Shown here one piece after another: positions 17,958 to 27,435 of a DNA stretch of 58,752 bases. Every line of letters starts with the position of its first letter. Position 1 is the first letter of the stretch. The position numbers and the translations under genes are program-made. The DNA comes from JARIHD01 sp964503715 (GTDB lineage: Bacteria; Patescibacteriota; Saccharimonadia; Saccharimonadales; UBA4665), in the NCBI GenBank assembly GCA_964503715.1, contig CAZDAD010000005.1:1-58752 (forward strand). Reading direction: 5' to 3'. The notes below the pieces were generated by a model that was not told the origin of the DNA, searched no databases, and saw only the letters and a program-made list of their open reading frames with translations.

Positions 17958-18050
17958 CTATTCATCACCGAGTAGGCCAAGCTGTGGGAACTGGCGAGAC
18001 TTGCGGTTTAGGAATGCATCGATTCGGGCATCTGTGTCAATTTTGTACAT
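17958..18050 (-). CDS. Possible 30-aa small protein
   Basis: Reading frame of 30 codons plus TAG. A purine-rich AAAGG lies about 10 nt before the ATG (GAAAGGTAAGCAGAATG). The product starts MYKIDTDARIDAFLNRK and ends LGLLGDE, polar and mixed-charge, with no TM segment. It lies 82 nt upstream of, and in the same direction as, the GlsB-like gene, so it could be its first cistron or a leader peptide. No family recognised. Confidence 0.4.
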   Translation of the reverse strand: MYKIDTDARIDAFLNRKSRQFPQLGLLGDE

Positions 18051-18190
18051 TCTGCTTACCTTTCGTTGTTTCCTTGATGATGCCTATATCATAATCGCTA
18101 AAGTGCGTCTAAGCTGTAAGTTTGGTTACGAAAATTGAGTGAAATTATTTACACTATTAGTTTAGGTAACGACTATTACATCAGGGGTGT

Positions 18191-18196
18191 TATAAT
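18191..18196 (+). promoter_or_regulatory. -10 box of the Crp/Fnr gene
   Basis: TATAAT ending 25 nt before the ATG at 18222. It argues against the in-frame start at 18135, which would place this box inside the gene. Confidence 0.5.
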
Positions 18197-18221
18197 TAGT
18201 TCATTAGTTTCCGAGAGATAT

Positions 18222-18887
18222 ATGCTGAAACATTTAGAACCATTACTCGATAAGGCTGTCATACGACGTTATAGCCAAGGTTCCACCATTCTCTATCAAG
18301 GAGAAGTACCTAGGCATGTTTGTGTAATTATGCGTGGCATCGTTCGGGTTCTTAATATCTCTACTCAGGGTGACGAACAGATTATTATGTACCATGTAGC
18401 AGGTGAATTTTTCCCTGCCTCATGGGTATTTGACAAGACTCCTAGCACTTTGTTCTTTTATGAGGCTGTCACCGACTGCACAGTAGCTTTTGTACAGAAG
18501 CCAACATTTGTAGATTTTGTTTTGAGCGATACGGTTAGGGCTAGGTCGCTCATAGACTACTTTGCAACTAATTACTCTGCCTCAATGATACATGTTAACG
18601 CTCTGGAACAACCAAAAGCTCAAGGTAAGTTAGTCTATACCCTGTACTTCCTGTGCCAACGCTATGGCAAAAAAGATGGCAATACCATAACTATCCCTCT
18701 TGCTTTGACCCATAAGAATTTGGCCAGCATGGTTGGGCTAACCAGAGAAACCGCTGCTGCGGAGATGAACCGACTAAAGCGTCAGGGTGTTCTGGACTAT
18801 GACAAACAGAAGTACGTCATAAATATCGACAAAATCCTCGCCGTCATTGGCGAAGATACTCTGCAACACGCCCAGATTAGCGCTTAG
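18222..18887 (+). CDS. Crp/Fnr family transcription regulator
   Basis: 221 aa from the preferred ATG at 18222. An N-terminal cyclic-nucleotide-binding-like beta-barrel (GSTILYQGEVPRHVCVIM; AGEFFPASWVF) is followed by a C-terminal winged helix with the recognition region MVGLTRETAAAEMNRL. The phosphate-binding cassette of true cAMP receptors (GExxx...RSA) is not present, and there is no Fnr-type N-terminal cysteine cluster, so the ligand is unknown. The stop overlaps the convergent response-regulator gene by 4 bp. It may control the nearby stress and signalling genes, but no site was identified. Confidence 0.9.
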   Translation: MLKHLEPLLDKAVIRRYSQGSTILYQGEVPRHVCVIMRGIVRVLNISTQGDEQIIMYHVAGEFFPASWVFDKTPSTLFFYEAVTDCTVAFVQKPTFVDFVLSDTVRARSLIDYFATNYSASMIHVNALEQPKAQGKLVYTLYFLCQRYGKKDGNTITIPLALTHKNLASMVGLTRETAAAEMNRLKRQGVLDYDKQKYVINIDKILAVIGEDTLQHAQISA

Positions 18888-19270
18888 TCTTCGGCTGCGA
18901 GCATGTCGGCCGCTACTCGTACGAGTTCTTTGGGCGATGCCCAGGCTTTCATGATATATTTATGCGCACCTAGGTCAAACGCCTTGTCTATTTCGGCCTG
19001 ATCGTCGAGATTACTAAAAACCAAAATTTTCACTTCTGTGTGTTGGCTTGGTTTGTACTCAGCCAAAAATTCCAAGCCGTCCATTCGCGGCATCCTGAGG
19101 TCAAGCAAAATAAGATCGGGGTCACCGTTTTTTTCGATATGCTCTAGGGCTTCTTTGCCATCGTACACTGCATCGATTTCGTAAGCTTCCCGCTGGAGGA
19201 TTGTTTGGTACGCCTCGTTGAGCATGGTCTCGTCCTCAACGATTAGGATTTTAGGCTTAGATTTGGACAT
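18884..19270 (-). CDS. Single-domain response regulator (CheY-like receiver)
   Basis: 128 aa, receiver domain only. It has the acidic pair in IVEDE, the phospho-acceptor Asp in LILLDLRMPRMDG, Ser in LVFSN, and Lys in KYIMKAW. There is no output domain, so it must act through protein contacts. It lies 56 bp downstream of the CHASE histidine kinase, which is its likely partner. Confidence 0.92.
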   Translation of the reverse strand: MSKSKPKILIVEDETMLNEAYQTILQREAYEIDAVYDGKEALEHIEKNGDPDLILLDLRMPRMDGLEFLAEYKPSQHTEVKILVFSNLDDQAEIDKAFDLGAHKYIMKAWASPKELVRVAADMLAAED

Positions 19271-19326
19271 ATATATTCTCTTTCTTGATCATAATATAGC
19301 TGACATTAATCAAGTTATCTGTAAGA

Positions 19327-21132
19327 TTATTTACTGCGTTCTATCGTTTTGTGGTTTTTCGTTGCTTTATCTAGTGGAACCATCAATCTGAATGTAGAAC
19401 CCTTCGGCTTGGTAGGAGAATAAGTCACAGAGCCGCCATGGCTAACTGCTATCTGCTGTACAAGGTAAAGACCTATGCCCGTTCCGCTCACTTTGTTGGT
19501 TAATTCATTAGGTATCCTAGAGAATTTTTTGAACAACATTGACTGATCTTTGGGCGTGACGCCAACGCCATTGTCGGAAACTGATACTGTCGCCATGTTG
19601 TCACCAGAGGTAACTTTAATTGTTATTGTACCTCCCTCGGGCGTATACTTGCTGGCGTTGCTGAGTAGGTTCTCGACGGCCATTCTTATGTAGCGCTCGT
19701 CGGCATTAATGTAGGTTGGCTTGTAGGGTATATTAACGTGGAGTCTTTGCTGGCGTTGTTTGATGGTATGAACGTGCTCGTCAACTATCATTTCAATTAC
19801 TGAATTTAAGTTGAATCTCTGCTTGGTCAATTGAATTTTGCCTGCGTCCATCCTTGCGACACAAAGCATCTCGTTTATGGTTCTAAGCTGCCTTTCGTTA
19901 CTCTGGTAGGCCTTGTCTGCAAAGGCCATTTGATGTTTGTTCAGCTCTCCGCCGAAGCCGTCACGCAGCATATCGATGTATTGCTTGACGCCAGTGGCAG
20001 GTGTTCTTAGTTGGTGCGATGCCAAAGCCAGTAATTCGTCCTTGGCTGACTGAAGCTCAGTCTCTTTCCTTTGTGCTAACACACGCCCTCGGCTGAATAG
20101 CAGCAAGTAGATGAATCCAGCCACAAGTAAGCTGAGCACTAGCCCGCTCCAGAAGGTGTTCATCGCCCTCGTTCTTTCGTTTAGGGGGATATCAGAACTG
20201 TCGCTAACACCGCTAATCATCATTTCTCGGTTGTAGAGCTGTAAGTATTGGGTGTCAACGTATTTGCCGAGTGATTTATTGACTGTTTCGTATGAAGGAC
20301 TCTCGTATACAACTTTTGTATCTTTGGTATTATCATTTCTTATCTGAAAACCATAGCTGCTTGTGTTCTCGTCTAACAGGTTATCAAGTAAGTCATATGC
20401 TCTAAATGGCGCATACACGAAGCCCTGTATATTGGCTCGTCGTTCTTCTACGGTTCTAGGCACTACACCACCCTTGTAGAGTGGCAGATACATCAAGAAA
20501 CCAGGTTGCGGTGTTGTGGAGTTTTGGTCTTGTACTAGGGTTATAATATCCGATAGTGCTGCTTGGCCAGTGTCTCGTGCGGTATCCATTGCTACCCTTC
20601 TGGTCGGGTTAGAGTACATGTCAAAGCCGAGCGCCTTTTTGTTCTTCTCATTGTCAGGGTCTAAGTAGTCAATTATTACTTGAGTTGTATCGGGTGTTGG
20701 GGCTGTAGGGTGAACGGTGAAGCTTGCTTTGCCCTCGCTACGCATTTTAATATTGTGGGCGTCAGCCTCACTGCCCTTAATTATTTTGGCAAAGCCAATC
20801 CCCTGAATGCCAGGGTACCGTGTCTCTGTGCCTATTGAGGAAACGAACTTCGCCCAGCTAGCGTCATCGATATATGGTGATCCTGCGACGTGACCTACGC
20901 CAGCCCTAAGTATGCCTTCGTAGGTTGACATATAGCTTTGGATACGGAGCTTAGTCTTGTCGACTTTTTGAGACACGGCGTAATATTGGTCATTATTCAT
21001 GCGTCTATTGGCGTCAAGTGCCGCCCAAATCGTGAGACTGAAGAAAAATATAAACACTATAAGCGAAGGGACTATCCTTAACCAGATGGATTCCCTTTCT
21101 TTGCTTTCATTATTTTTCTCAACGTAAAACAT
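19327..21132 (-). CDS. CHASE-domain sensor histidine kinase
   Basis: 601 aa. There is an N-terminal TM helix (about 18-40), an extracytoplasmic CHASE domain (about 70-290; IQGIGFAKII, DYLDPDNEKNKKALGFDMYS, FLMYLPLYKGG) and a second TM helix (about 325-345). HisKA follows with ASHQLRTPATG (phospho-His near residue 372). HATPase has NLLSNASKYTPEGG, SDNGVGV and GTGIGLYLV. It is complete and probably active. CHASE domains bind small extracellular molecules; the ligand is unknown. It is paired with the single-domain response regulator. Confidence 0.93.
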   Translation of the reverse strand: MFYVEKNNESKERESIWLRIVPSLIVFIFFFSLTIWAALDANRRMNNDQYYAVSQKVDKTKLRIQSYMSTYEGILRAGVGHVAGSPYIDDASWAKFVSSIGTETRYPGIQGIGFAKIIKGSEADAHNIKMRSEGKASFTVHPTAPTPDTTQVIIDYLDPDNEKNKKALGFDMYSNPTRRVAMDTARDTGQAALSDIITLVQDQNSTTPQPGFLMYLPLYKGGVVPRTVEERRANIQGFVYAPFRAYDLLDNLLDENTSSYGFQIRNDNTKDTKVVYESPSYETVNKSLGKYVDTQYLQLYNREMMISGVSDSSDIPLNERTRAMNTFWSGLVLSLLVAGFIYLLLFSRGRVLAQRKETELQSAKDELLALASHQLRTPATGVKQYIDMLRDGFGGELNKHQMAFADKAYQSNERQLRTINEMLCVARMDAGKIQLTKQRFNLNSVIEMIVDEHVHTIKQRQQRLHVNIPYKPTYINADERYIRMAVENLLSNASKYTPEGGTITIKVTSGDNMATVSVSDNGVGVTPKDQSMLFKKFSRIPNELTNKVSGTGIGLYLVQQIAVSHGGSVTYSPTKPKGSTFRLMVPLDKATKNHKTIERSK

Positions 21133-21208
21133 AAGTCTTTATATAAACGATACACTCGTATTCTGGAAAACAGAATAAATTATTTTACACTATGGACATT
21201 GCTCTGAA

Positions 21209-22885
21209 TTACTCGTGGGTTGGAGTGATCTTATCGCGCAGGGGCTTTTCTTGGATGCCCAGGACTATAAGGGTTGCGGCCATCATGAGGACCGATGCAA
21301 TCATAAATACATTTTTTAGACCGTTAGCAAATGCGCTGATGACCTTTTGGCTAAAGTTGTTTTGCTGAGAATGGACCTTGGCGGTAATTGCTTCGGCTGC
21401 GCCAGTTGGCATATGTGTCGTTGCTTGCTCAAGACCCATGTTGACTCGCCGTTTCATATCAACTGTGTTCAGATTTAATGCGGTGTCAGCGTCAACATTC
21501 TTGAGCTGTTGGGATATTTGTGGCTGTGATTTAAGGGTTTGGATATAGGGGTCGTTGTTTAATTGACCAAGTGACGTTGTTATTCCACTAATTAGGAGCG
21601 TACCGAATATAGCTGTGCCAATAGTCGAGCCAAGGCCTCGGAATAGCTGTAGTGAAGATGTAGACACACCAAGGTCTTTGGCTTCAAATTCGTTCTGTAT
21701 TGCTAGGTTGAGGATTGGCATGCCTGCGCCTAGGCCCATACCCACAAAGAACATAATCACTGCCTCGTGCCAGTATGGCGAGTCGGGCTTCAACGAAGTT
21801 AGTGCTAGTATCGCAAGGCTAGCTATGGCGAAGCCGAATACCAAGGGCTTTTTGTAGTGTCCTGTTCGACTGACGAGCTGTCCAACTGCTGCTGCTGTCA
21901 TACTGAGGCCAAAAACCATCGGTAGTAGCATTAGTCCTGCTTTGGACGCATTGGCACCGAAAACCTGCTGATTGAACTGGGTTAAATAGAGTATTGCACC
22001 CAAGAACGCTGCACCGAACAAGAAAGCGGCTGCTGTTATTCGCTGAAAGGTCTTGTTCCTAAAGAAACCAAGAGGAATGATAGGCTCAACTGCTTTGCGC
22101 TCAGCTATTATAAAGAGCAATGTAGACGCTGCGCTAACTGAGTAAAGTATGGTCTTTATGAGACCCACTGATATGCCATTGTCGATGACACTTGCGAATA
22201 TTTTGTCGGTGTTATCTACAGCCAAAATAAGACTGGATAGTGCAAGCGTCAACAGCCCTGCCCCTGCGTAATCTATAGTCGGCTTATGTTTGTGTTTGAT
22301 AACAGGCATGAAACGAGCAATTATTGCAAAACTAATGATACCTATAGGCACATTAACCAGAAAGGTCCAGCGCCAGCCTGTCGTCAGTGATAATATTTTA
22401 TGTTCGTCTGTCAGGAAGCCTCCTAGAAGTGGTCCAACAACTGAGCTTAAGCCAAAAACGGCGCCAATGATTCCCTGCCACTTGCCACGTTCTCTCGGAG
22501 TAAAGAGGTCGCCAATTATGGTGAAAGCGTTAGCCATAATTACCCCGCCGCCTAGACCTTGAACGGCACGAGCAGCAATCAGCTGGCTTATAGAATGTGC
22601 GGCCCCGCTAAAGAGCGAGCCCAGCACAAATATCGCTACTCCACTTAGCAAAATGCGGCGGCGACCAAACATATCAGATAGCTTACCTGCTAACGGAACG
22701 GTGACGGTGGTTGTTAGCATGTAGGCCGTCACGACCCAGCTCAGGCTCGAAAAGCTCTGGAACTCCTCGACTATCTTGCCTAGTGCAGTGGCGATAATTG
22801 TCTGGTCAAGCGCAACTAGGAATAGAGCGCTCATTACCGCCAGCATGACGATAATTTTTTCACGATGAGAAATATGATGTAGCAT
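21209..22885 (-). CDS. MFS drug exporter, DHA2 (EmrB/QacA) family
   Basis: 558 aa, about 14 TM helices. It has motif A GKLSDMFGRRRIL after TM2, motif C in VVGPLLGGFL, and the DHA2 start VALDQTIIATAL. Proton-driven export of lipophilic compounds is the usual role. The loop before the last helix is long and charged. A Shine-Dalgarno AAGGAG lies 7 nt before the ATG. Confidence 0.93.
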   Translation of the reverse strand: MLHHISHREKIIVMLAVMSALFLVALDQTIIATALGKIVEEFQSFSSLSWVVTAYMLTTTVTVPLAGKLSDMFGRRRILLSGVAIFVLGSLFSGAAHSISQLIAARAVQGLGGGVIMANAFTIIGDLFTPRERGKWQGIIGAVFGLSSVVGPLLGGFLTDEHKILSLTTGWRWTFLVNVPIGIISFAIIARFMPVIKHKHKPTIDYAGAGLLTLALSSLILAVDNTDKIFASVIDNGISVGLIKTILYSVSAASTLLFIIAERKAVEPIIPLGFFRNKTFQRITAAAFLFGAAFLGAILYLTQFNQQVFGANASKAGLMLLPMVFGLSMTAAAVGQLVSRTGHYKKPLVFGFAIASLAILALTSLKPDSPYWHEAVIMFFVGMGLGAGMPILNLAIQNEFEAKDLGVSTSSLQLFRGLGSTIGTAIFGTLLISGITTSLGQLNNDPYIQTLKSQPQISQQLKNVDADTALNLNTVDMKRRVNMGLEQATTHMPTGAAEAITAKVHSQQNNFSQKVISAFANGLKNVFMIASVLMMAATLIVLGIQEKPLRDKITPTHE

Positions 22886-22928
22886 CGCTACTCCTTGTTG
22901 TTATTTTGCTAAAGGCTATATGACTTTG

Positions 22929-23585
22929 CTATTTTTCGCAAGCGATACCGTCATTATCACGGTCTAGCTTGTTCTGGTAGGCAGGGTCAGATCGTTTTAT
23001 GTCAAAGACACCAGCCTCAAAAGCTTCGGTACAATTCTCAAACTGGCGACCATCAGATTTTTTGCTGGTTGTCTGGTTTTTGACTTTTTCTTTGGCGGCC
23101 TCAGATGCGGCCGACTCAGGCTTCTCGCTCAAGGAGCCGCCCTTTTCGCCATTTGGAGCTGTCTGAACTGGAGAATATTTGCCGTTTTGGTCAAGCTGGG
23201 CGGGCTCGGTAGCGATAATCCCAAAAGCACCTGCCCAAGCTAGAGTTAGTACGATCAATCCCTTGGCCCAGGGACTGCGCTTAAAGCCTTCTGGATCGTG
23301 TACATACCAAACAATCATGGCAACAATCGGGATAATCGGCAGACAGACAATCCATAGTAGCCAACCGATCAAAATGCGGCGGCCTGATGTCCAGTTCTGA
23401 TACTTATTCTTGGTTAATGGGAAACGTGCTAAAAGCCAAGTTGCGCTGCGCAAGAAAAATCCTGGGTTGGCATTTTTGGCACGTTCGATAGCTATTTTTT
23501 CATCTTCTGACTTGGTTGTGGTTGTTTGTTTAGGTCCCTCGTTGCTTGATGTGGCCTTAATGGCCTTGCGCTTGCTCTCGCCCAT
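22929..23585 (-). CDS. Membrane protein with C-terminal Excalibur calcium-binding domain
   Basis: 218 aa. A basic cytosolic N-terminus (about 60 residues) is followed by two TM helices (about 72-95 and 108-125), a low-complexity linker, and an Excalibur domain: Cys in FENCTEAF, then the DxDxDG loop LDRDNDGIACE. Such domains sit on exported proteins of Gram-positive-type cells and bind calcium. The Shine-Dalgarno AGGGAGA precedes the ATG. It may be co-transcribed with the MFS gene 43 bp downstream. Confidence 0.85.
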   Translation of the reverse strand: MGESKRKAIKATSSNEGPKQTTTTKSEDEKIAIERAKNANPGFFLRSATWLLARFPLTKNKYQNWTSGRRILIGWLLWIVCLPIIPIVAMIVWYVHDPEGFKRSPWAKGLIVLTLAWAGAFGIIATEPAQLDQNGKYSPVQTAPNGEKGGSLSEKPESAASEAAKEKVKNQTTSKKSDGRQFENCTEAFEAGVFDIKRSDPAYQNKLDRDNDGIACEK

Positions 23586-23685
23586 AACTATCTCCCTAAG
23601 TTAACTAGCTAGGGTTAATTATACAACTATTTGCGATACCAGTGATAATTACAATCTCGGCCGTCTCTGTTATTATGGAATCAAC

Positions 23686-26600
23686 ATGCAAATGGAATTA
23701 GATGCAAATTGGCGTGCACTTCGTTATGGGCTAGCTGACGATTCGGGCACGCTGTTCTCCAAGCATTATTTTGAACAGATACTACCTCTAACCAAAGAGT
23801 ACAAGACTTTCGATGCCTCAGACACGATCGCACAAATCGAAAACTTGATTGAAGCTGACAGCTTTTTAAGCGAAGCTGATGTTGAGGAAGAAGTTATCAG
23901 GCCAATATTCCGTGCTCTGGGCTTGAGCTACAAAGTTCAGGCTCCACTCTATGGCAAGAATATAGACTATGCTATTTATGAGGGTGATGCTTATGACCGT
24001 GACTTTACTAATACCGTTTTGGTAGTTGAAGCCGAGCACTATGGCAAGCTCAAAAATAAATACTTTATAAAGCGCCAGGACAACGTAGACCCTATTGCCC
24101 AGATACGTAATTATTTGCGTGGCGTAAACGAGGTATTAGCCAATAGTGACTCAGGCCGAACGGTTGACTATGGCTTATTGACTGATGGTAGTAAATGGCG
24201 ACTATATTCTCGAAAGTACACTCATAGCGATAGGGACTTTGAGCAGAACTTTTTGGAGTTTGATTTTGCAGTCATCCGCAGTCTTGGCGAAAGTGAGCAG
24301 CGGCACTATCTGAAGCTCTTCTGCTATTTGTTGGGCCTAGATGGTCTGAGACAAAGACTTGTCGATACAGAAACCGAATCAACTAATCATGAACAGGCGG
24401 TCACGACCGAGCTTCGCAAGCAAGTCTACCCTGCTCTTGAATATATAGCCACAGGTCTATGGAGACGATTGATGGTTGATGAGGATCAGGGTCTAAGATC
24501 ACTACTGACTACAGCCTATGGCATTGCCGAGGACAATATTGATGATGTGGACAAGCGCTCCGACATTCTAAAAATAGTTTATGACGAATCCTTGGTTTTC
24601 TTGCTTAGGTTGCTATTTATCCTATACGTAGAGGATCGAAAGATTACCAATATATCTGTCATCAAGAGAACTGGCGGTATACTCGAAGCAATTCGTCAGT
24701 CCAATCGTAGGGTTGGGCAATTGGATGAATTGTGCAGCTCGGTACTCCAGAGCTTTGATACGGATATCGTCGCCGTCAGTAAGCAGATAGACAGAGATTA
24801 CAATGGTGGTATTTTCTCTGATCGCAAGCATCCGTTGCTGTCGGGCTTTAATATAGACGATGTGCTATTTGCCAACGCAATCGATAACCTATGCCGTGTT
24901 GAGCTCAAGAAGCGAACCGTAACTGTTGACTTTAGCAGTATCTCGATTCGTGAGCTGGGAACTCTGTACGAAGGCCTTCTGGAATATAAGTTTGCTGTGG
25001 CCGAGGACAACATGAACGAGATGAACACGTTGGCCGACAAGAACAAAAAGCGTCTTAACATTCGACGAGGTGATTTGTATCTATTGAATCAAAAGGGCGA
25101 GCGCAAAAGTACGGGTAGTTACTATACGCCTGATGAAATAGTTAGCTATCTAGTGTCAAAAACCGTAGGCCAACGAATCGAGGCGGGTTTATCGGGCCTA
25201 GATAACCCCATAGAACAGGTTGAGAGCTTGTATAAGATCACGGTATGTGACCCTGCTATGGGATCAGGACACTTTTTGGTTGAGGCGTTTGATGAGCTAG
25301 TTGCAGCCGCCGATAGAATAGTCGAAGAAAATAACCTTAAACTTGATATGCAAGAAGTTCGAGCCAAGATTGCAAGGCATTGTCTATATGGCGCTGACCT
25401 TAACCCTATAGCCGTTGACATTGCCAAAATGGTCATGTGGATTAGAATATTCCGACCTGACAAGCCGCTAGAATTCTTCGATAGTAATTTTGTCTGCGGT
25501 GATAGTCTGACGGGTAGTTATGACAAGCTACCAACAATTGAAACATCTCAGGTTGCACTGGCTGTCACCCCAGATCAATACGAACCCGAGATGCAGGGCG
25601 TTCTTGCGAAACGTGTGCAGACTTTGCAGTCTATGCCCCGAGACAATATGGATCAAATGAAAGATATCGAGCGTTATTATCGTGATGAGATTTTGTCCTA
25701 CCAAAAGAACATCACGTTTTTGGCCCACTTGCGCCTGACGAAGTATCTAATGCCTGACCAAGATTCATTTGTCCAACACAATTATGAAGAGGTCGCCTCT
25801 AAGCTAATGCACCACAATGACTATATTGCTCAGCTCTACAAAAAGTCCGCCAATCCCAACAAAAAGCAACAGCAGTTGATGAAGATAGTCGAGGCCATTA
25901 GCAGGGAGTTTAGACCGCTTCACTGGAAAGCTCAGTTCCCCCATGTATTTTTGCAGGGAGGCTTTGACGTAATATTGGGAAATCCACCATGGGATATAGT
26001 AAAGCCCAATCACAATGCTTTTTTCTCTAGTTATATCGAGGGATATGATCGTCTGGAGACTAAGGTTGCCAAGGCTAGGAGCCAAAAACTCCAAGATGAA
26101 CAGCCAGTAATTAAGGAAGCTTACCAATCGTATCTGTCAGATATCGCCAGACGCAATGCTTTTTACAAAGATGCTTATGAACACCAAGTTGTGCGTGATT
26201 CAAGGGGACGCCAACTCAGTGGTGACGCTAACCTGTATAAGGTATTCACCGAGAAGGCTTATACCCTACTCAAGACAGGTGGTATGTGCGGCTTTGTTGT
26301 GCCAAGTGGCTTGAACACCGACCAGGGTTGCACTGGTCTGAGGCGCTTGCTTTTCGACCACGCCACCGTTCACGAATTAATTATGTTCGAAAATCGTCGT
26401 GGGTTGTTCCCCTCCGTAGATAGCCGCTACAAGTTTGATGCTCTTATATATGAAAAGCGTCTGCCAAAGGCCAATAAATTTGTCTGTGGTTTTTATTGGC
26501 AGGACCCTGCTTGGTTGTTTGGCACACCTAATGGCTTGTCCGAGGAAGAATTGTCCGCTGAAACGGCTATCCACGAACGTTACACTTATCCGCTGGAGCT

Positions 26601-27432
26601 GAGTAAGTTGTACAGCCCCGAAATGGGCTCACTGTTGGAGGCACGCTCCATGCGTGATGTGCCTATACTCAAGCAGATTGCTAAGCAGCCGCTATTGGGT
26701 GATGTTACTGCCGATTGGCATGCCTCAACATACCGTGAATTTGATATGACGTTGGATGCAAAGTTGTTCAATACCACAGGCCTGGGCTATCCGCTTATGG
26801 AGGGTAAGACTATTCACCAGTTCGACGCTGATTTTGCTCCACCAACTCGTTTTGTACCCAGTGAATCAGGCGAACAACGTCTAGCTGAACGCTGGGGCTG
26901 CGAGGTCCAAAATTTGCCTAATAGGGCCTACCGAATAGGTTATCGTTCGATTGCTTCCGCAACCAATAATAGAACCCTAATCGCCGCCACATTGCCACCT
27001 CATGTATTTAATGGTAACTCCTTGAACTTATTAAGAGTTGTGGGCATAGGCAGCAGCGCTATACTTTTGGCAGGCATAACTGCTTTACTCAACTCTTTTG
27101 CCCTAGATTATGTTATACGCCAGAGAGTCAGTATCAATATCAACTCTTTTTACATTAAGGAACTACCATTTATCCGTGATACAAAAGTCCTAGAGCAGAT
27201 TGGCGAACGAGCTTTACCACTGTTTGCAGGGCGTGAATTTAGAGATTTCCGTGGTGATATAGCAGAGATAAATGATGAAGCAGCTAGGCTTGAGCGACGT
27301 GCCGAACTCGACGCCATGGTAGCTAAGGCTTACGGCTTGTCATACGAGCAATTGCAGCATGTCCTATCTAGGTTCGTTCTGGTTGATGACAACATCAAAC
27401 AAGAGGTGTTGCGAGCCTATAGATCGCTTTAG
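23686..27432 (+). CDS. Type IIG restriction-modification protein (Eco57I-like)
   Basis: 1248 aa single-chain enzyme. The N-terminal nuclease-like region has D94 (NIDYAIY) and E115 (VVEAEHYGK). The family's catalytic ExK appears as E-A-E, so cleavage may be lost or altered. The central N6-adenine methyltransferase has motif I DPAMGSGHF and motif IV GNPPW, preceded by GSYYTPDEIV. A C-terminal target-recognition region (about 950-1200) follows. No separate specificity or methylase gene is nearby. TATTAT lies 9 nt before the ATG (leaderless type); an in-frame ATG at 23692 is an alternative. Confidence 0.92.
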   Translation: MQMELDANWRALRYGLADDSGTLFSKHYFEQILPLTKEYKTFDASDTIAQIENLIEADSFLSEADVEEEVIRPIFRALGLSYKVQAPLYGKNIDYAIYEGDAYDRDFTNTVLVVEAEHYGKLKNKYFIKRQDNVDPIAQIRNYLRGVNEVLANSDSGRTVDYGLLTDGSKWRLYSRKYTHSDRDFEQNFLEFDFAVIRSLGESEQRHYLKLFCYLLGLDGLRQRLVDTETESTNHEQAVTTELRKQVYPALEYIATGLWRRLMVDEDQGLRSLLTTAYGIAEDNIDDVDKRSDILKIVYDESLVFLLRLLFILYVEDRKITNISVIKRTGGILEAIRQSNRRVGQLDELCSSVLQSFDTDIVAVSKQIDRDYNGGIFSDRKHPLLSGFNIDDVLFANAIDNLCRVELKKRTVTVDFSSISIRELGTLYEGLLEYKFAVAEDNMNEMNTLADKNKKRLNIRRGDLYLLNQKGERKSTGSYYTPDEIVSYLVSKTVGQRIEAGLSGLDNPIEQVESLYKITVCDPAMGSGHFLVEAFDELVAAADRIVEENNLKLDMQEVRAKIARHCLYGADLNPIAVDIAKMVMWIRIFRPDKPLEFFDSNFVCGDSLTGSYDKLPTIETSQVALAVTPDQYEPEMQGVLAKRVQTLQSMPRDNMDQMKDIERYYRDEILSYQKNITFLAHLRLTKYLMPDQDSFVQHNYEEVASKLMHHNDYIAQLYKKSANPNKKQQQLMKIVEAISREFRPLHWKAQFPHVFLQGGFDVILGNPPWDIVKPNHNAFFSSYIEGYDRLETKVAKARSQKLQDEQPVIKEAYQSYLSDIARRNAFYKDAYEHQVVRDSRGRQLSGDANLYKVFTEKAYTLLKTGGMCGFVVPSGLNTDQGCTGLRRLLFDHATVHELIMFENRRGLFPSVDSRYKFDALIYEKRLPKANKFVCGFYWQDPAWLFGTPNGLSEEELSAETAIHERYTYPLELSKLYSPEMGSLLEARSMRDVPILKQIAKQPLLGDVTADWHASTYREFDMTLDAKLFNTTGLGYPLMEGKTIHQFDADFAPPTRFVPSESGEQRLAERWGCEVQNLPNRAYRIGYRSIASATNNRTLIAATLPPHVFNGNSLNLLRVVGIGSSAILLAGITALLNSFALDYVIRQRVSININSFYIKELPFIRDTKVLEQIGERALPLFAGREFRDFRGDIAEINDEAARLERRAELDAMVAKAYGLSYEQLQHVLSRFVLVDDNIKQEVLRAYRSL

Positions 27433-27435
27433 CTC

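Noticed and set aside
18135..18221. Longer N-terminus for the Crp/Fnr protein
   Set aside because: The extension contains the TATAAT at 18191 and has no counterpart in the family's barrel domain.
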